This document shows positions 34,132-49,100 of a stretch of DNA of 64,000 bases, one piece after another. A program made the translations under genes and the position numbers. The stretch comes from Mytilus edulis (lineage: Eukaryota; Mollusca; Bivalvia; Mytilida; Mytilidae), in NCBI RefSeq assembly GCF_963676685.1, contig NC_092344.1, forward strand, positions 56,008,830-56,072,829, given 5' to 3'. The notes beneath the pieces were generated by a model that worked only from the letters and a program-made list of their open reading frames with translations, was not told the origin of the DNA and did not search any database. Numbering within the stretch: the first letter of the stretch is position 1; each line of letters starts with the position of its first letter.

Positions 34132-37100
34132 ATGACATCTGTTGCACACAATTTTAAAGAAAAAGCCAGAACAGGAGATGTTTTAATTAGCGAAAATGTC
34201 AATTTTGATGGTCTTTTACTCTCAGATCCTATACTGAAAGGGCTAAAATCTGCTGGTTTTGAAAGACCTTCGCCTATTCAATTAAAAGCAATACCACTAG
34301 GAAGATGTGGACTTGGTAATGATTATAGCATCATGCACGTTTGTGTGCTGTCCTGAGCTACCAGGCCGAAGTGAAACTATGGCCAGAACTGGGAATTTTG
34401 TAAGTCCAAATAATTATGACGTCTTGAAAGGCTTTTTTTTTTACTTTGATGTGTAAGGCGTCAAAGTAAGAAAGTAAAATAGCCTTTCTAGATGTCATAT
34501 TTATTTGGACTAGCCTAGGCCTGGGAACACAGTTTTTCTATAGTGCATTGTGTACAGAAAAAAACCCACAAATTATAAAAAAAAAGCACCTGCGCTCTAT
34601 TTCAAAAAAGATTTTTTCAGTGAAGAGTAATCAGGGGTTTCATTATCTTTCATGTTGACTGGTACTTTCCACATTTCTAGGTGGTACTTTTCAATTTATT
34701 CCATGAATATCTTATATAAAAATTCCTACATTTAGGCGGTACTTGTCAATAGCATAGGAGGGTAAAAGTACCGGGTACCGCCTCCTAATGAATGGCCTGA
34801 GTAATATGTTTAGGATAAATTGTAAAAAAGTCTTAGAAAGGTATATCAGCTCCTACTCAGAATGTGGACAATTTTAATTTCAGGTTGTTTTTGGCACCTC
34901 CAGACATTCTTTTTTTTTACCTTTTCAAACTGGACCAAATCACTGTTTTACCTAAAATTTTATGCCCCAAACTTATTTTCAAAGTAATTTCACCCCCCTT
35001 ACTATTTTATGAATACAATATAAAGAAAGAAATTTGGAAGGTGTATGATATAAATTTGCAAGTTTATAATACTGCACACTGTCAACACTGCACATTGAGA
35101 ACTCTACAAAGATTTGTAGACCACGAAAATCAAAGGATAATAATTATATAACTGTATCCAAGACAATAGACTATTTTCATTCTACCGACTTTTGACTCTG
35201 GTTTATAATATTTTTCGACAGGTTACCTACGACATCCTGGTACTCGGTCAATTAAGAGCAGTCATGATCATACAATGTAATAAGAAAAATTCAAACATTT
35301 AATAGGTGTAATTTGATGGAAAATTTTACTATTTTCTGATGAGTTTGTCCTGTAAAGAAAATATGAAGCAGTATATTTTCCCCAAGAATTGTATAGATTA
35401 AAAGCTTGATGTTACTTTTTTTTATGTTGCTCTTACTTGACTTGTTACCAGTATGTCCTAGGTAACCTGGCTAAAAAAATATCAACTTCAGAGTCATAAG
35501 TCGGTAATATGAAAATAGTCTATTACAGCAGCGCTTTCATTGACCTGCTGTATCCTGCACCATAATTCTCCTGATAATATAATTATTTAATTATTATATC
35601 TTGATAACATTTGTCAATAAAAAGATAACTTCTTAGAAATAAATCAAAATTACAAATAAAGCAGTTGTTGATCGACTCAAGTCTGTACTGTACCGACCTT
35701 CTCAGAACCTTTAATTGAGTAGATTATCATTGAACAGAAGGAGATTTTTCTTGAATAGATTTTCTGTGTTCCCATGTTTGAGTTAAATCTTTAAGCCTTG
35801 TCTTAATGGCAGAGTAAACTCTCATGTTAATTATGTTAATTATGAATTTAAGAGTTTAATACGCTAATTGGAAAACTTGAAAAATACAATGTATTTCTGC
35901 ATGATTTACATGATTAAGGTGGTATGTGAGTCTATATTAAAAATGATAAAATTTGTTCATACTTTGCCAAAACATAGTACATGTATATCTTAATATATGT
36001 TAAAAAATATAATAAAAATGATAGGTCAACCCACATTTTCTCAAGCTACATTACAGGTTGTGACAAAATGACACATTTTGTATGGATAATTTATACACGA
36101 AAAAAAACTATTATGTGACAAGAAGCTAATTATAAATTAAATGATAGAATTGTAAAATTAAATACAAGAAGATAGTGCCTTTTTTTCTGGCTAAAATACA
36201 AAATTGCAAATTCCATGGGATAATATTTATGTATCCTGAAAGATACACCACCCTGGCATCATGTATCCTCAAGAATGCATTCACCCTGCACATTGTGTAT
36301 CCTTGAGGATGCACTTGCCGCGAATGGGTTAAATGGTAAATTACATTAAAAAAATCATAAATTTTCTTATTCATGTTATCATGGTTGTTTGTCAATATAT
36401 ACATCAATTATCAAGATGCTTGATTTCTTGATTGACAACATATTTGTTACGTTCGGAGGACGTGTTTTTCAACAGACTGTCGGCATTCCAATGGGAACAA
36501 ACTGTGCCCCTCTACTCGCCGACTTGTTTCTTTATTATTATGAGGCTGACTTCATGCAGGAACTTCTTAAGAAGAAAGATAAGAAGTTAGCAATATCCTT
36601 TAACTCTACTTTCCGCTATATAGATGATGTTCTTTCACTAAACAATTCAAAATTTGGTGACTATGTGGAACGCATCTATCCAATCGAACTAGAGATAAAG
36701 GATACTACAGATACAGTTAAGTCGGCTTCATATCTTGACTTACATCTAGAAATTGACAATGAGGGTCGGTTGAAAACAAAACTTTACGACAAAAGAGATG
36801 ATTTCAGCTTTCCAATTGTGAACTTTCCATTTCTAAGTAGCAACATTCCAGCAGCACCTGCATACGGGGTATATATCTCCCAATTGATACGATATTCCCG
36901 TGCTTGCATTTCCTATCATGATTTTCTTGATAGAGGTTTGCTGCTCACAAGGAAGCTATTAAACCAAGAGTTCCAAATGGTGAAGTTGAAATCATCCCTT
37001 CGTAAATTTTACGGACGCCATCACGAGTTGGTTGACCGTTATGGAATAACCGTTTCACAAATGATATCGGATATGTTCCTTACGTCGTAACTACAATCCC

Positions 37101-40100
37101 CTTCCCTTTCATGAATATGACCTACCGAATTAGACTATTTACCGGATTTGTAATCACTTAAGCAACACGACGGGTGCCACATGTGGAGCAGGATCTGCTT
37201 ACCCTTCCGGAGCACCTGAGATCACCCCTAGTTTTTGGTGGGGTTCGTGTTGTTTATTCTTTAGTTTTCTATGTTGTGTCGTGTGTACTATTGTTTTTCT
37301 GTTTGTCTTTTTTATTTTTCATGTTTTTAGCCATGGCGTTGTCAGTTTATTTTAGATTTATGAGTTTGACTGTCCCTTTGGTATCTTTCGTCCCTCTTTT
37401 ACATACATGACATAGTAAAAATCTTTTTTCTTCAACCAAAAAAATTAATGAACATGATGAATACACAACTTGCATATATTTATAAAATAAAAATATTTAT
37501 GAATGGATGTCAGTGTACACTCTGCAAACATGGCAAATATATAGTTTTACAAGACAAAGGTTATTTTTTCTATAGGGGAATTTGGGTTCGACAGCCATTG
37601 TGAATTGGATATCACTTGATATCAACTCTTGTCTTTTTAAATTCAATTATAACTTGGTTTTTAATCACATTGATTATGAACATGTTGAAATTAAATAATT
37701 AAATGTCATTTTATATTTTGATATTTTTTAGATTTGATTGTACAAGCAAAGTCTGGTACAGGGAAAACTTGTGTATTCAGTGTAATAGCATTAGAAGGTC
37801 TTCAGCTTGACACATCTGCTCTTCAGGTCAGTATGTGTAAATGTATTTTCATGATTTTTATACGACCGCAAAATTTGAAAAAATTTTCGTCGTATATTGC
37901 TATCATGTTGGCGTCGTCGTCGTCGTCCGAATACTTTTAGTTTTCGCACTCTAACTTTAGTAAAAGTGAATGGAAATCTATGAAATTTTAACACAAGGTT
38001 TATGACCACAAAAGGAAGGTTGGTATTGATTTTGGGAGTTTTGGTCCCAACATTTTAGGAATTAGGGGCCAAAAAGGGCTCAAATAAGCATTTTCTTGGT
38101 TTTCGCACTATAACTTTAGTTTAAGTTAATAGAAATCTATGAAATTTTGACACAAGGTTTATGACCACAAAAGAACGGTTGGGATTGATTTTGGGAGTTT
38201 TGGTTTCAACAGTTTAGGAATTAGGGGCCAAAAAAGGGCCCAAATAAGCATTATTCTTGGTTTTCGCACAATAACTTTAGTTTAAGTAAATAGAAATCAA
38301 TGAAATTTAAACACAATGTTAATGACTACAAAAGGAAGGTTGGTATTGATTTTGGGAGTTTAGGTCCCAACAGTTTAGGAATTAGGGGCCAAAAAAGGAC
38401 CCAAATAAGCATTTTTCTTGGTTTTCGCACCATAACGTTAGTATAAGTAAATAGAAATCTATGATATTTAAACACAAGGTTTATGACCATAAAAGGAAGG
38501 TTGGTATTGATTTTGGGAGTTTTGGTCCCAACAGAATAAGGGGCCCAAAGGGTCCAAAATTAAACTTTGTTTGATTTCATCAAAATTGAATAATTGGGGT
38601 TCTTTGATATGCCGAATCTAACTGTGTATGTAGATTCTTAACTTTTGGTCCCGTTTTCAAATTGGTCTACATTAAGGTCCAAAGGGTCCAAAATTAAACT
38701 TAGTTTGATTTTGACAAAAAATGAATCAGTTAGGTTCTTTGATATGCTGAATCTAAAAATGTACTTAGATTCTTGATTATTGGCCCAGTTTTCAAGTTGG
38801 TCCAAATCAGGATCTAAAATTATTATATTAAGTATTGTGCAATAGCAAGTCTTTTCAATTGCACAGTATTGCGCAATGGCAAGAAATATCTAATTGCACA
38901 ATATTGTGAAATAGCAATTTTTTTTTTAATTAGAGTTATCTTTCTTTGTCCAAAATAGTAAGCAAGAAATATCTAATTGCAAAATATTGTGCAATAGCAA
39001 GATTTTTTTTAATTGGAGTTATCTTTCTTTGTCCAGAATCAACTTAAATCTTTGTTATATACAATATACAATGACAATGTATATTCACTTTTTACTCCCA
39101 ACTGATAAATTAAAATAATCTTTACCATTCAGTGATAACAAGCAGTTTTTTTACATCTTAATATTTTATGATGTATTTAAATGAGTAGTTATTGTTGCAA
39201 ACTCCATTAGAAATTTTAATTGAGATTAGTTTTGGAATAAGGGAAAGGGGGATGTGATTAAAAAAATTGGGTTCAATTTTTCTCATTTGAAATTTCATAA
39301 ATAAAAAAGAAAATTTCTTCAAACATTTTTTTGAGAGGATTAATATTCAACAGCATAGTGAATTGCTCTAAGAGAAAACATTCATTAAATATTTTGCTTT
39401 ATATGAATTTTTTATTCTCTATGATTGCACCTTTTAATCATAATATGAATAAATGGCAGTGTAGAGTATACATCAATGAGACAGAAAATCCCCAACACAC
39501 GAAATAAGACATCTATAATATAAGGTTTTCAACAATAGTCAATTGTGATTTTGTCTATAAAACATTATGACTATGAGCATGTCAAACATAAAATCCTAAC
39601 AAATCTGGAAAATGTGTGAGTTATTTTTATGGGGACAATATCACATTAGCCATCAACACCAAATTTTCTCAAGGACAGAACAAAATATTGAGATACAGTG
39701 ACTATAATAGAACACCACCAAGGGCAAATGACTGAACATGCTGAAGGGTTTAAGCTATTGGTTAGAAGTTATGAATCAAATTACTACCTGTAGTGAGATT
39801 GTTGTAAGTGTGTAAGCTCATAAAATATTTATGTATAGTTTGTTTGTTAAAATCAAATTTTATTAATTTTATAGGTTTTAATTCTTGCTCCAACGAGAGA
39901 AATTGCCATACAGATTTGGGATGTTGTTAAATCAATAGGTCAAACATTACCACAGCTAAGATGCCACACATTTATAGGTGGCATGCCACTTCAAGAAGAT
40001 AAACAGAAACTGAAGAAATGCCACATAGCTGTTGGTACTCCAGGTATAATTTAAAATCTTACCGTAGGTACTCGCTTATAAGTCGGAAGTTTGGGAGTAA

Positions 40101-43100
40101 AATTCAGAATCCAGAGAGGGGTACCGACTTATAAGCGAGATCCCAAGACCAGAGGAAAAATCCAAGCTCAAGAAAGGTGGTCAGATGTGAATTTCCTGAC
40201 CAAAACGACGTTTGTGATATCTAAACCTACATAAATCTCTAAATAAATAGCTTTTGTTGAAAAATGTTGCTGTTATAGACCAGGGCTCACGCTACCAGGC
40301 GACTTGGGCGAAGAAGTCGCCCTCCCGACCGTCACTTCGCTTTCCCCGACCCCCAAAAGCGAAAACAAGTCGCCCTGTTCTTGACGATAGTCGCTTTCAG
40401 TTGCTTCCGTCATCGGACATTTTCAATTTTTACCAAGTTGATGAAACATCAATTTTTTACTGATAATTAAAGAAATTCAGACATAAACTATTCATTATCT
40501 TTAGAAAAGAGGTTGAAGCATTGTCTTCGCAGTGTGTATCAGGTTATTTGATAAAAATACAACTTTTTATCACTTCGTGCATTTTCGCAAGTTCCGGTGC
40601 TTGTTCCTCGAAAACGTACATCAACCTAAATTTCGGCGGCAAAATAAGTTTGTTACTTCATTTAAACGTGATAAAAGTTGCCTCCAGTAAATGTTTAATC
40701 CATTTATTGCATTAAAACCGTCATGTTCCTTTCCAAATAACTTGTCAAACATCGTTTATTTTTGTAAATTTTCTTGCATTCGTCCGCCATTGACCGATTT
40801 CTAAACTACGGATCTGAACCGGACCAGCTATGACCGAAATCCGTACTTTTAAAATAATTACTACGGACGCACGGATGGAACAGCTGACAGAAGAATATTG
40901 ATCCCAAAGGGGAAAATTATGCATCCCACACGCATTAAGAGACTTTTGGTTACATCTAATTGATTGGTGTATATAATTCCCTATATTTTTTATGAATGTT
41001 TCAAACTATTGATTAAAGTTGCTTAACTCTGAGACTATTATACTAATATCAATATATTATGGCCCAGCTTAATAACTTTTATATTTTTTTATGAGAAACA
41101 CTGAATTTCATACACAAGATAATTTTTAATTAAATTGTAATTGATATAATTTCTTTACATTTTTTAAAATAAAATTATTTTTTTTAGTGCTAGATATTTA
41201 GTTGGTAGTTTCTCACAAGAACCTTAATAGTAAAACTTAAACAACTTTTAATTTCAAATGTTACTTTAATTGTAATTTTTTACTCATATGAATTGAACAA
41301 CATAAAAAGAACATTATTTACATATGGCCCTTTATACTATTGTAAAATCCAAACATTGTAGCGCACCCGCGCGAATGAGCACTTCTCTTTCAAATCTCAC
41401 CACTTCTCCCTATCAGTTTCAAAAAGAGAAGTCACTTCTCCCTATAATTCTGAAGTAGTGTGAGCCCTGTAGACAATGAGTAGCAACATGACTTTAATAA
41501 AACAAAAGAGGAAAAAAGTCAAGATGCTATAGATTGTTTTCTTAAAGTCTTTATGTTCTTTCATATTGAACGAAAAAATATTCCTGTTTCTCTATAGTTG
41601 ATATGAATATAAACAGTTATTTGTCAAGAAAAACATTACTCAAATTGTTGTTCAAAAATTGTTACATACTATACATAATATAAGGCTAGGATTTTTACAT
41701 TTGTTGGTTCACCGGTCCGCTGAACCTATTTTTCCGATTTTCAGAATAAAAATAAAATTGACATTTTATGCTCTTGTTATCTTGCTCTGACAAATATATT
41801 ATCCTTGAAAAATGAATAAACAGTCTTTTTTTATGAAATGAAATGCATTAAACACTAACAGAATTGATAACACTTTGTGTTGTGAAAAAATTAAACTTCA
41901 AAAATATTCCGTATTCTGTATGTTTACGTATCTAAAAATAGACCAATCAATCATAACTGACTTTGAAATGTCGTTTGTGCACATAATTTTGCGGAACGAA
42001 ACCTGTGTTTAAAACCCTTTACACAATAAGTTTGTTTCCCATATTTGTCATCTTCCCGTAAGATGTATTATCTCATAGAAAAATAGAAAATGGACTTGTC
42101 CAAACGTGGAAGACGTCAAGTTAGTGTACTAAATATAAACAAATCATTTAGAACTTTTTTGTCTCTTAGATAATAAAAAAGAAATTGACCAATTGGATAT
42201 AAAAACAGGAATGCATGACAACTGATGAGCCTGATATCCTCTTTTTCCAGTGGAGGAGTCTATGACGTTTTTGACATGAATGTTGAAACTTATTTTCGTA
42301 CGACTTGTTTGCATTTTTTTCTATCAATTTTCGTGCTTGAAGATCATTATTCACCAAGTTTCCTGAAATTTATAAAGAGCTAATTGGATCTGTTTTTTTC
42401 TTGTTTGTGAAATGACGATTTAATTTCGTCTTTGTTGTGGAGACAACCCCCTGTTTTTGGAAACTATTGGACGATGTAATGCAATGTTTATGACAGCTGA
42501 GCAATAATATTTGATCGAAACTAAAATTTAAGAAATTATTACAAAATAGCATACCAAACATATTGCTAAAAAGGTGAAATATATTTTTTTTTTTACATAT
42601 TTTTTCTTTTTTCCTGACCAACCGACCGAACTTTTTCATGGGAAAAGTCTTTAAACCAACAAATTTAAAAAACCCTGGCCTAAAGTGTCAAGATAACTGA
42701 CAAGTGTATAATAAGTGCAAAAACAGAAATGAATATATATGATGGACACATGATGGTTCAGGTAAAAAAAATTATGGTTGGTGTCAAGTGTTTCACATTG
42801 ACACAACCTACTTAAGGGTGACTTACATGTACATTTTACAATGACTTGCAACCAAAATGTCTATAAAATAGATACATGTATTTTCAAGTCAAACACTCAA
42901 TGAAAAGCATTCACTATGAAATAGTTCCACAAAAAAATATATTTTAACAGAATCACCCTGTTTTTACAGTAGAACATCCAGCATCTAACAAAGGGTGTGT
43001 TTGAATATACGCCTGAGGCGGCCTATGGTTACCCATAGGTACCTATGGTTTGATATTTTATACACATACATGTAGGTACCTATGGTTTGATATTTTATAC

Positions 43101-46100
43101 ACAAAGAAACAATTGCATTCACAACTCAATTCTGTGAATCAAAAATTGAAATTCCATACACAGTAATGTTTCATGTTTTTTTACAGGGAGAATGAAACAG
43201 CTGATAGAACAAGGTGTAATGAACATAGAGAATATTAGAATGTTTATATTAGATGAGGCAGACAAACTTCTAGAAGACAGTTTCCAGGAACAAATTAAGT
43301 AAGTTGCTTGGGTCAAGGCAAGTGACAGACAGCCTTTAAGTTAAAAACTTTTGTAGGAGATCTTTAAAGGACAGTTTAAGTATCAAAGTCAATCAAAATC
43401 CTGATTCAGAGAAGGGTGGTGTCATAATAAACTGCCCAGAACTTATAACTCTATAGGATTATTACAGAAAAATAACATAGATTTGTTATTGTGGACTTAA
43501 AAATCAAAGAACTGTGAAAATATATGTATGTTACATGTTTCATAGGGACAATATACATTATTAGTTTAGTTGAAATGTATACAAGTTCTATTGATATTAC
43601 TAATGCCTTTATGTATACTTAACTAGAGAAAGATATATCAGTTCATAGTTTACCGATTATGCATACTACACCTGTTATTACAGAAAAAAATATGCCTGTA
43701 ATAACTTAAGGATGTTCCGCTTCTCTACATCACTCCAAAGCATTTGCTCACACATACATCATTCTTTATTACAATGTTTTTGGAAAGATTAGAACTTGTT
43801 CTAAATCTTTACTTAGGCACCAGCCTCCCTATCAACAGGACAGGTTAGCTACTGTTACTAAATGTATTCACAGTGAAATATAGTTCCCTATGGTTCTCAT
43901 GTATGTGCACATAATACACATATAAACTGAAAAAAACTGGGTATGTTATTGGAGCAGTTCATTCAAGAATGTATGTCATTAAGGTGTGTTGATGTGCAGG
44001 CTTTTTAAAAAACATTTTGATAAGTCAACTGGGTATTGATTCAACTAGTATGATTGACAACTGTCATTATCACTAAACATTCAGAGACAAGGTGGACCTT
44101 TAATTACAATGCCCAACCTCCTAAACTGCCAATCAAATTGACCACATTATCTATCAACCTCAGTCTTACATAATTATACAGACCACTCAGTATACATATA
44201 GTTCTTAATACACAAGTATTTGACCTCATAATTGAATACACAAATGTGTATATTAGATGTTTGATATTTATAAGGATGATAGATTTATTTATTGCCAATT
44301 ACTTTTGCTCTACAGTAAATAAAGTGATTCTGTAAATTATATCTGAAAGATAAATGATTAATGGATTAACATGATCTTAAAAACAAATGAAATATGAATA
44401 TAAATATGAGTAAATAAAAGGTATTCAAGTAAGGCCTATATATACTTGATAAATTTCCAATAATCATCTGTAATTAATCAACAATTAAATTAGTGCACTT
44501 TTTTTTTTATCAGGAATTGGCTTGAAACAGTTTAAAAATTTTAATTATAACAAACCATTGTTTATTAGTTTATTTCCAATCAATCATTATGTATATTTTA
44601 GTCATTTGAATTTTTATAAGAAGTGAATATATATTTTTGCAATCAAGAAAGAATCCACATGTCAATAAGATAAGTTTTTTAATTGGTTTACGTTGAAAAA
44701 GTACATTTTATATGCCCTGTGTTGAAAAATACTTCAAAAAATTGATAAAAAGGCACTCTAAAACTTTCAATCTTCAATGCCATATAACCTCTGTTTCAAC
44801 TTGCAAAATGCCCCAAAACAACATTTTTCAATTTTTTTTGTTGAGACTTTAAAGTTTTAAGCTGTTGGTCCAGATTTATGTCTTACAAGGATAGTTGGTA
44901 ACATTTACTAGAAGAATTTTTGAAATTTTTTGTTCTTTTGAAACATGTTCAGAACCGGCAACATAATTTCGATAAGATATAAACTGCAGTTTAAATAAAA
45001 TTGTGCAAATTAAGAGACCCATATTATTTAATATGAGCTCATTTTATTTATCCTCATACTGGAAAAGCAAGTTTCCTTCTAAAGACCTGCTGTAAATGCA
45101 ATTTTCAGCAATAGTGCTTTATAAATGTTCATTTTTCCCCACCATACCTTAATATGAAATAATTCAAACTACTCTTCTAATCTTTCCATGAGTGATTTCC
45201 ATCACTTTGTTTTGATTTATTGTAAGAAATTGTTTTGATTTATTGTAAGAAATAATTACTAGAACAGGTAATGAGGTTCTGCACAAGCTTCCCAGTAATT
45301 CCCAAGTGGGTCATATAATAAGTTACATTTCTTCAATAGTAAGCCTTTTTATTACAGCTAAGTTTATCCCTTAAAATCTTCCTCAGGTAAGGACCTAAAT
45401 ATTGTCAACCGTCAATTATTAATTGGAATGAGTGTCGTAATATCATTCTGGACTCACTCCGTACCTACTGTTTGAAATGGGTAAAACGGGAAAAAGCTGA
45501 CAAAAAATCTTTGGACTCTTTTTTTTTATTCAGTAATGAAGATAGTTGATATTCGAATACAACATTTTAAAGAACATTTTACTCTTAACAACAACCATAA
45601 AAACCCTATTTCGCGTATCAAACATAAACTTAAAAAACTAGTCAAGGAATTTGTTTTTGTCCCGTCTGATAAAGCTGCTAATAATATCATTATTGTTTGA
45701 CATAAATTTTATATTGAGGTTCTGGAAATCACGAATTTCACCAACATTCCAACTGACTTCATTTTCAGAAAACGACATCTGTAACAAACACAAAATTTTA
45801 GCCATTTCTTTACAAGCAGAACCAAATACAATGAAAGTCTCAACTATGTACTGGCTTTCGAAGCTAAACAAAAAACCTTAAAAATATAGATTTATTTCAT
45901 CTTCAAGCCATTGTTCCACTACTAAATTGTCTATTCTACTTACTAGTACACTTGGTACTATAAAAAACCTGATAATAAATTGTTCAAATAAGGCCTTTGA
46001 AAATAGTGGAATTAATTACTACTGGAGTGTCAAAAACTCGTTGGGAGTACATGATAAATTGCATGCATATATGGGTGATTTGGAATCTGTTCAAAGTTTT

Positions 46101-49100
46101 GATTTTTCTACCCTATATACTACTTTGCCTCATATTCTTATTAAGAAAAAATTCACATCCCTAATTAACTGGCCATTTAAAAAGTCAGAATGGGAGTACA
46201 TATGTTCAAACTCTTTTAGGTCATTTTTTAGTAGCAATAAACAAAAGATCTATGTCAATTGGACATGCTTTGATACTATATATGCACTTGAATTTTTACT
46301 TGATAACATTTTTGTTTCGCTTTGGAGATTCCGTATATCGTCAATTTATTGGAATTCCAATGGGGAATAACTGTGCACCACTTATTGCGGACCTGTTTTT
46401 GTATTGTTATGAGTTACAATTTATGACTAAAATTAGCAAAGACCCATTGAAACAACATTTGATACAAAAATTTAACGATACTTTTAGATATTTGGATGAT
46501 ATATTGGCTCTCAATAATGATGACTTCAGTATGAATACTAAAGAAATTTATCCTGTTGAACTTACTTTAAATATAGCTAATACTAACAATAACCACTGCC
46601 CTTTTCTCGATCTTGATATTTATATCATTAACAGGAAGCCTAATACAAAAATTTATGATGAAAGAGATGATTTTTCATTTCCTATCGTTAATTATCCTTT
46701 TTTAGATGGTGACGTTCCCTTGTCACCATCTAATTGTGTTTATATATCTCAACTTGTACGATTCGCTCGTGTATGTAACAATGTATTAGATTTAAGCGAC
46801 AGAAATGTACTTATTACTGAAAAATTATAACACCAGGGTTTTCGATATCACTATAACTAGTCAAAACATTTACTAAATTTTATTATTGGTATAAGGAAAT
46901 AATTCGTAAATATAACTCAACATGCAGACATCTTATACGTTCAGGTATTTCACATCCAATCTTTTATGGTAATATTCTTTACAAAGCACAAAATGTCAGT
47001 ATTCACCTCAAAAGCTTACAAAACCTTTAAACAGACTTATTAAGAAGGGATATAGTTACGATACTGTTGTCAGGTCATTAAAGATTGCATATTTTGGCTT
47101 TAATATTGATTCACTAATAGGGTCGGAACTAAACACATTTATTTAAAAAAAAAACCAGTTGTTGGCATGACACAGGTTATGTTCTTCTCATATATTTTAT
47201 GATAGTATGATACTAAACCCCTAATGGGAGGGATTGTGCCTGATATTCATATGATGAAGACATAATCTTTCAATCAGTTTAATTGAGGTCTGGAGCTGGC
47301 ATGTCAGTTAACTGCTAGTAGTCTGTTGTTTTTTATGTATTATTGTCATTTTATTTATTTTATTTTGTGACATCTTCTGACATCGGACTCTGACTTTTCT
47401 TGAACTGAATTTTAATGTGCGTATTGTTGTGTTTACTTTTCTACATAGGCTAGAGGTATATGGGGAGGGTTGAGATCTCATAAACATGTTTAACCCCGCC
47501 GCAATTTTGCACCTGTCCCAAGTCAGGAGCCTCTGGCCTTTGTTAGTCTTGTATGATTTTTATACGACAGCAAAAATTGAAAATGTTTTGGTCGTATATT
47601 GGTATCATGTTGGCGTCCCTGTGGAGCATTTGGTTAATTTTAGTTTCTTCTGTATAATTCGTTGTTTAGTTTGACGTCCATTATCACTGTACTAGTATAC
47701 ATATTTTTAAGGTGCCAGCTGAAGGACGCCTATGGGTGCGGGAGTTTCTCGCTACATTGAAGACCCATTGGTGGCCTTCGGCTGTTGTCTGTTCTATGGT
47801 AGGGTTGTTGTCGCTTTGACACATTCCCCATTTCCTTGCTCAATTTTACCATGGTTAATCAAAATTGGATTCATTTAATTAATACATTAGTTATCAAGGC
47901 TATGCATTTAGTTTCTGCGCAAAGTCTCAAGAGTTCCCTATAGCCAACTATAGATTAAAATATTTAGATTTTTTTTTTACAAATAAAAAACATGTATTGA
48001 TATATGTTATAATTTAAGAAATAAAGAGTAGACAACTCATGAAAGTATCTGTTATAACACATGCAAGTTATTTTCTATAAAAACCCTATAGAGTTATATC
48101 CCTGACCGAAGATGTTATTTAAGAATAACTAATTGCTTATAATAGAAGACTAATAACTTTATGACACACACTCATTTAAATAAAAATTCTCCAGTGAAAA
48201 TTAATTTCAGAAATTTAACATTTTGTTTTTATTGGGCTATAAGAAAAAAGACTAAAGCTAACATTAATTGTTTCAAATGGTATTCAAATAATTGATCAGT
48301 GGCCATGATATAAGAAAACCTGAAAAATCATACAGTTGAATAAGACTTGACTCATCAGATGGATTCAAAGAACAAAAAAACAAGACTAGACACAAAGAAC
48401 TAACTAGACTCAAATCTGATCTAAGAATACTCATAGTTACTGAAAGCTAGCTCACAGACAATTACAACTAATGTATGAATCATGTGATGTAGTTAATTAT
48501 AGAAAAAAATTCAATACCATGTATGAATAACCTCCAGTTTTTTTCAGTTGGATTTATTCAACATTACCAGACAACAAACAGATGTTAGCATTGTCAGCAA
48601 CCTATCCAGAATACTTAGCAGAACATCTGACAGCTTACATGAGAAATCCCACCTTCTTACGACTCAATGTAACAGATCCAGCTTTGTTGGGTAGATACTT
48701 ACTGCTTGTAATACTTTGAACTGAAGGGAGACTGTCCTAGGTTTTTCTGAAAATAATTAAAGGATACACTTCAACTTATATTCATATAGCTTTGAAGAAT
48801 ATTTATAGAAAATTAGAAAATTGCCCAAAAAAATAAATTCATTCTTGATTCAGACATCATAAAAATATCTACATTCAATTTGTAGATTTTACAGTAACTT
48901 GAAATATGCCAATCTCATTGACTCAAAGTTGTTGATGTTTAAACAATAAGTTGTTTTTATTGAGAATCATTATGAATGCCACATCTTCTTGTTTTCAAAC
49001 TGAAATAGGGTAAATGTTACAGGTTTGTAGATCCTTAAGTTCTGTTCAAATTTTGATTTTAGCAGTGATTAGATTTTTAGGTTATAAAGATTGCATGAAA

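Noticed and set aside
34316..34356. Reading DDX20 exon 1 through to the stop at 34356
   Set aside because: A GTAATG donor at 34316 joined to 37732 restores the conserved [11 protein letters not shown] sequence, so the extra residues are intronic.
37174..37410. 78-codon ORF with hydrophobic stretches, possible membrane protein
   Set aside because: It is the non-coding tail of the retroelement; copies at 6710 and 13090 have different frames.
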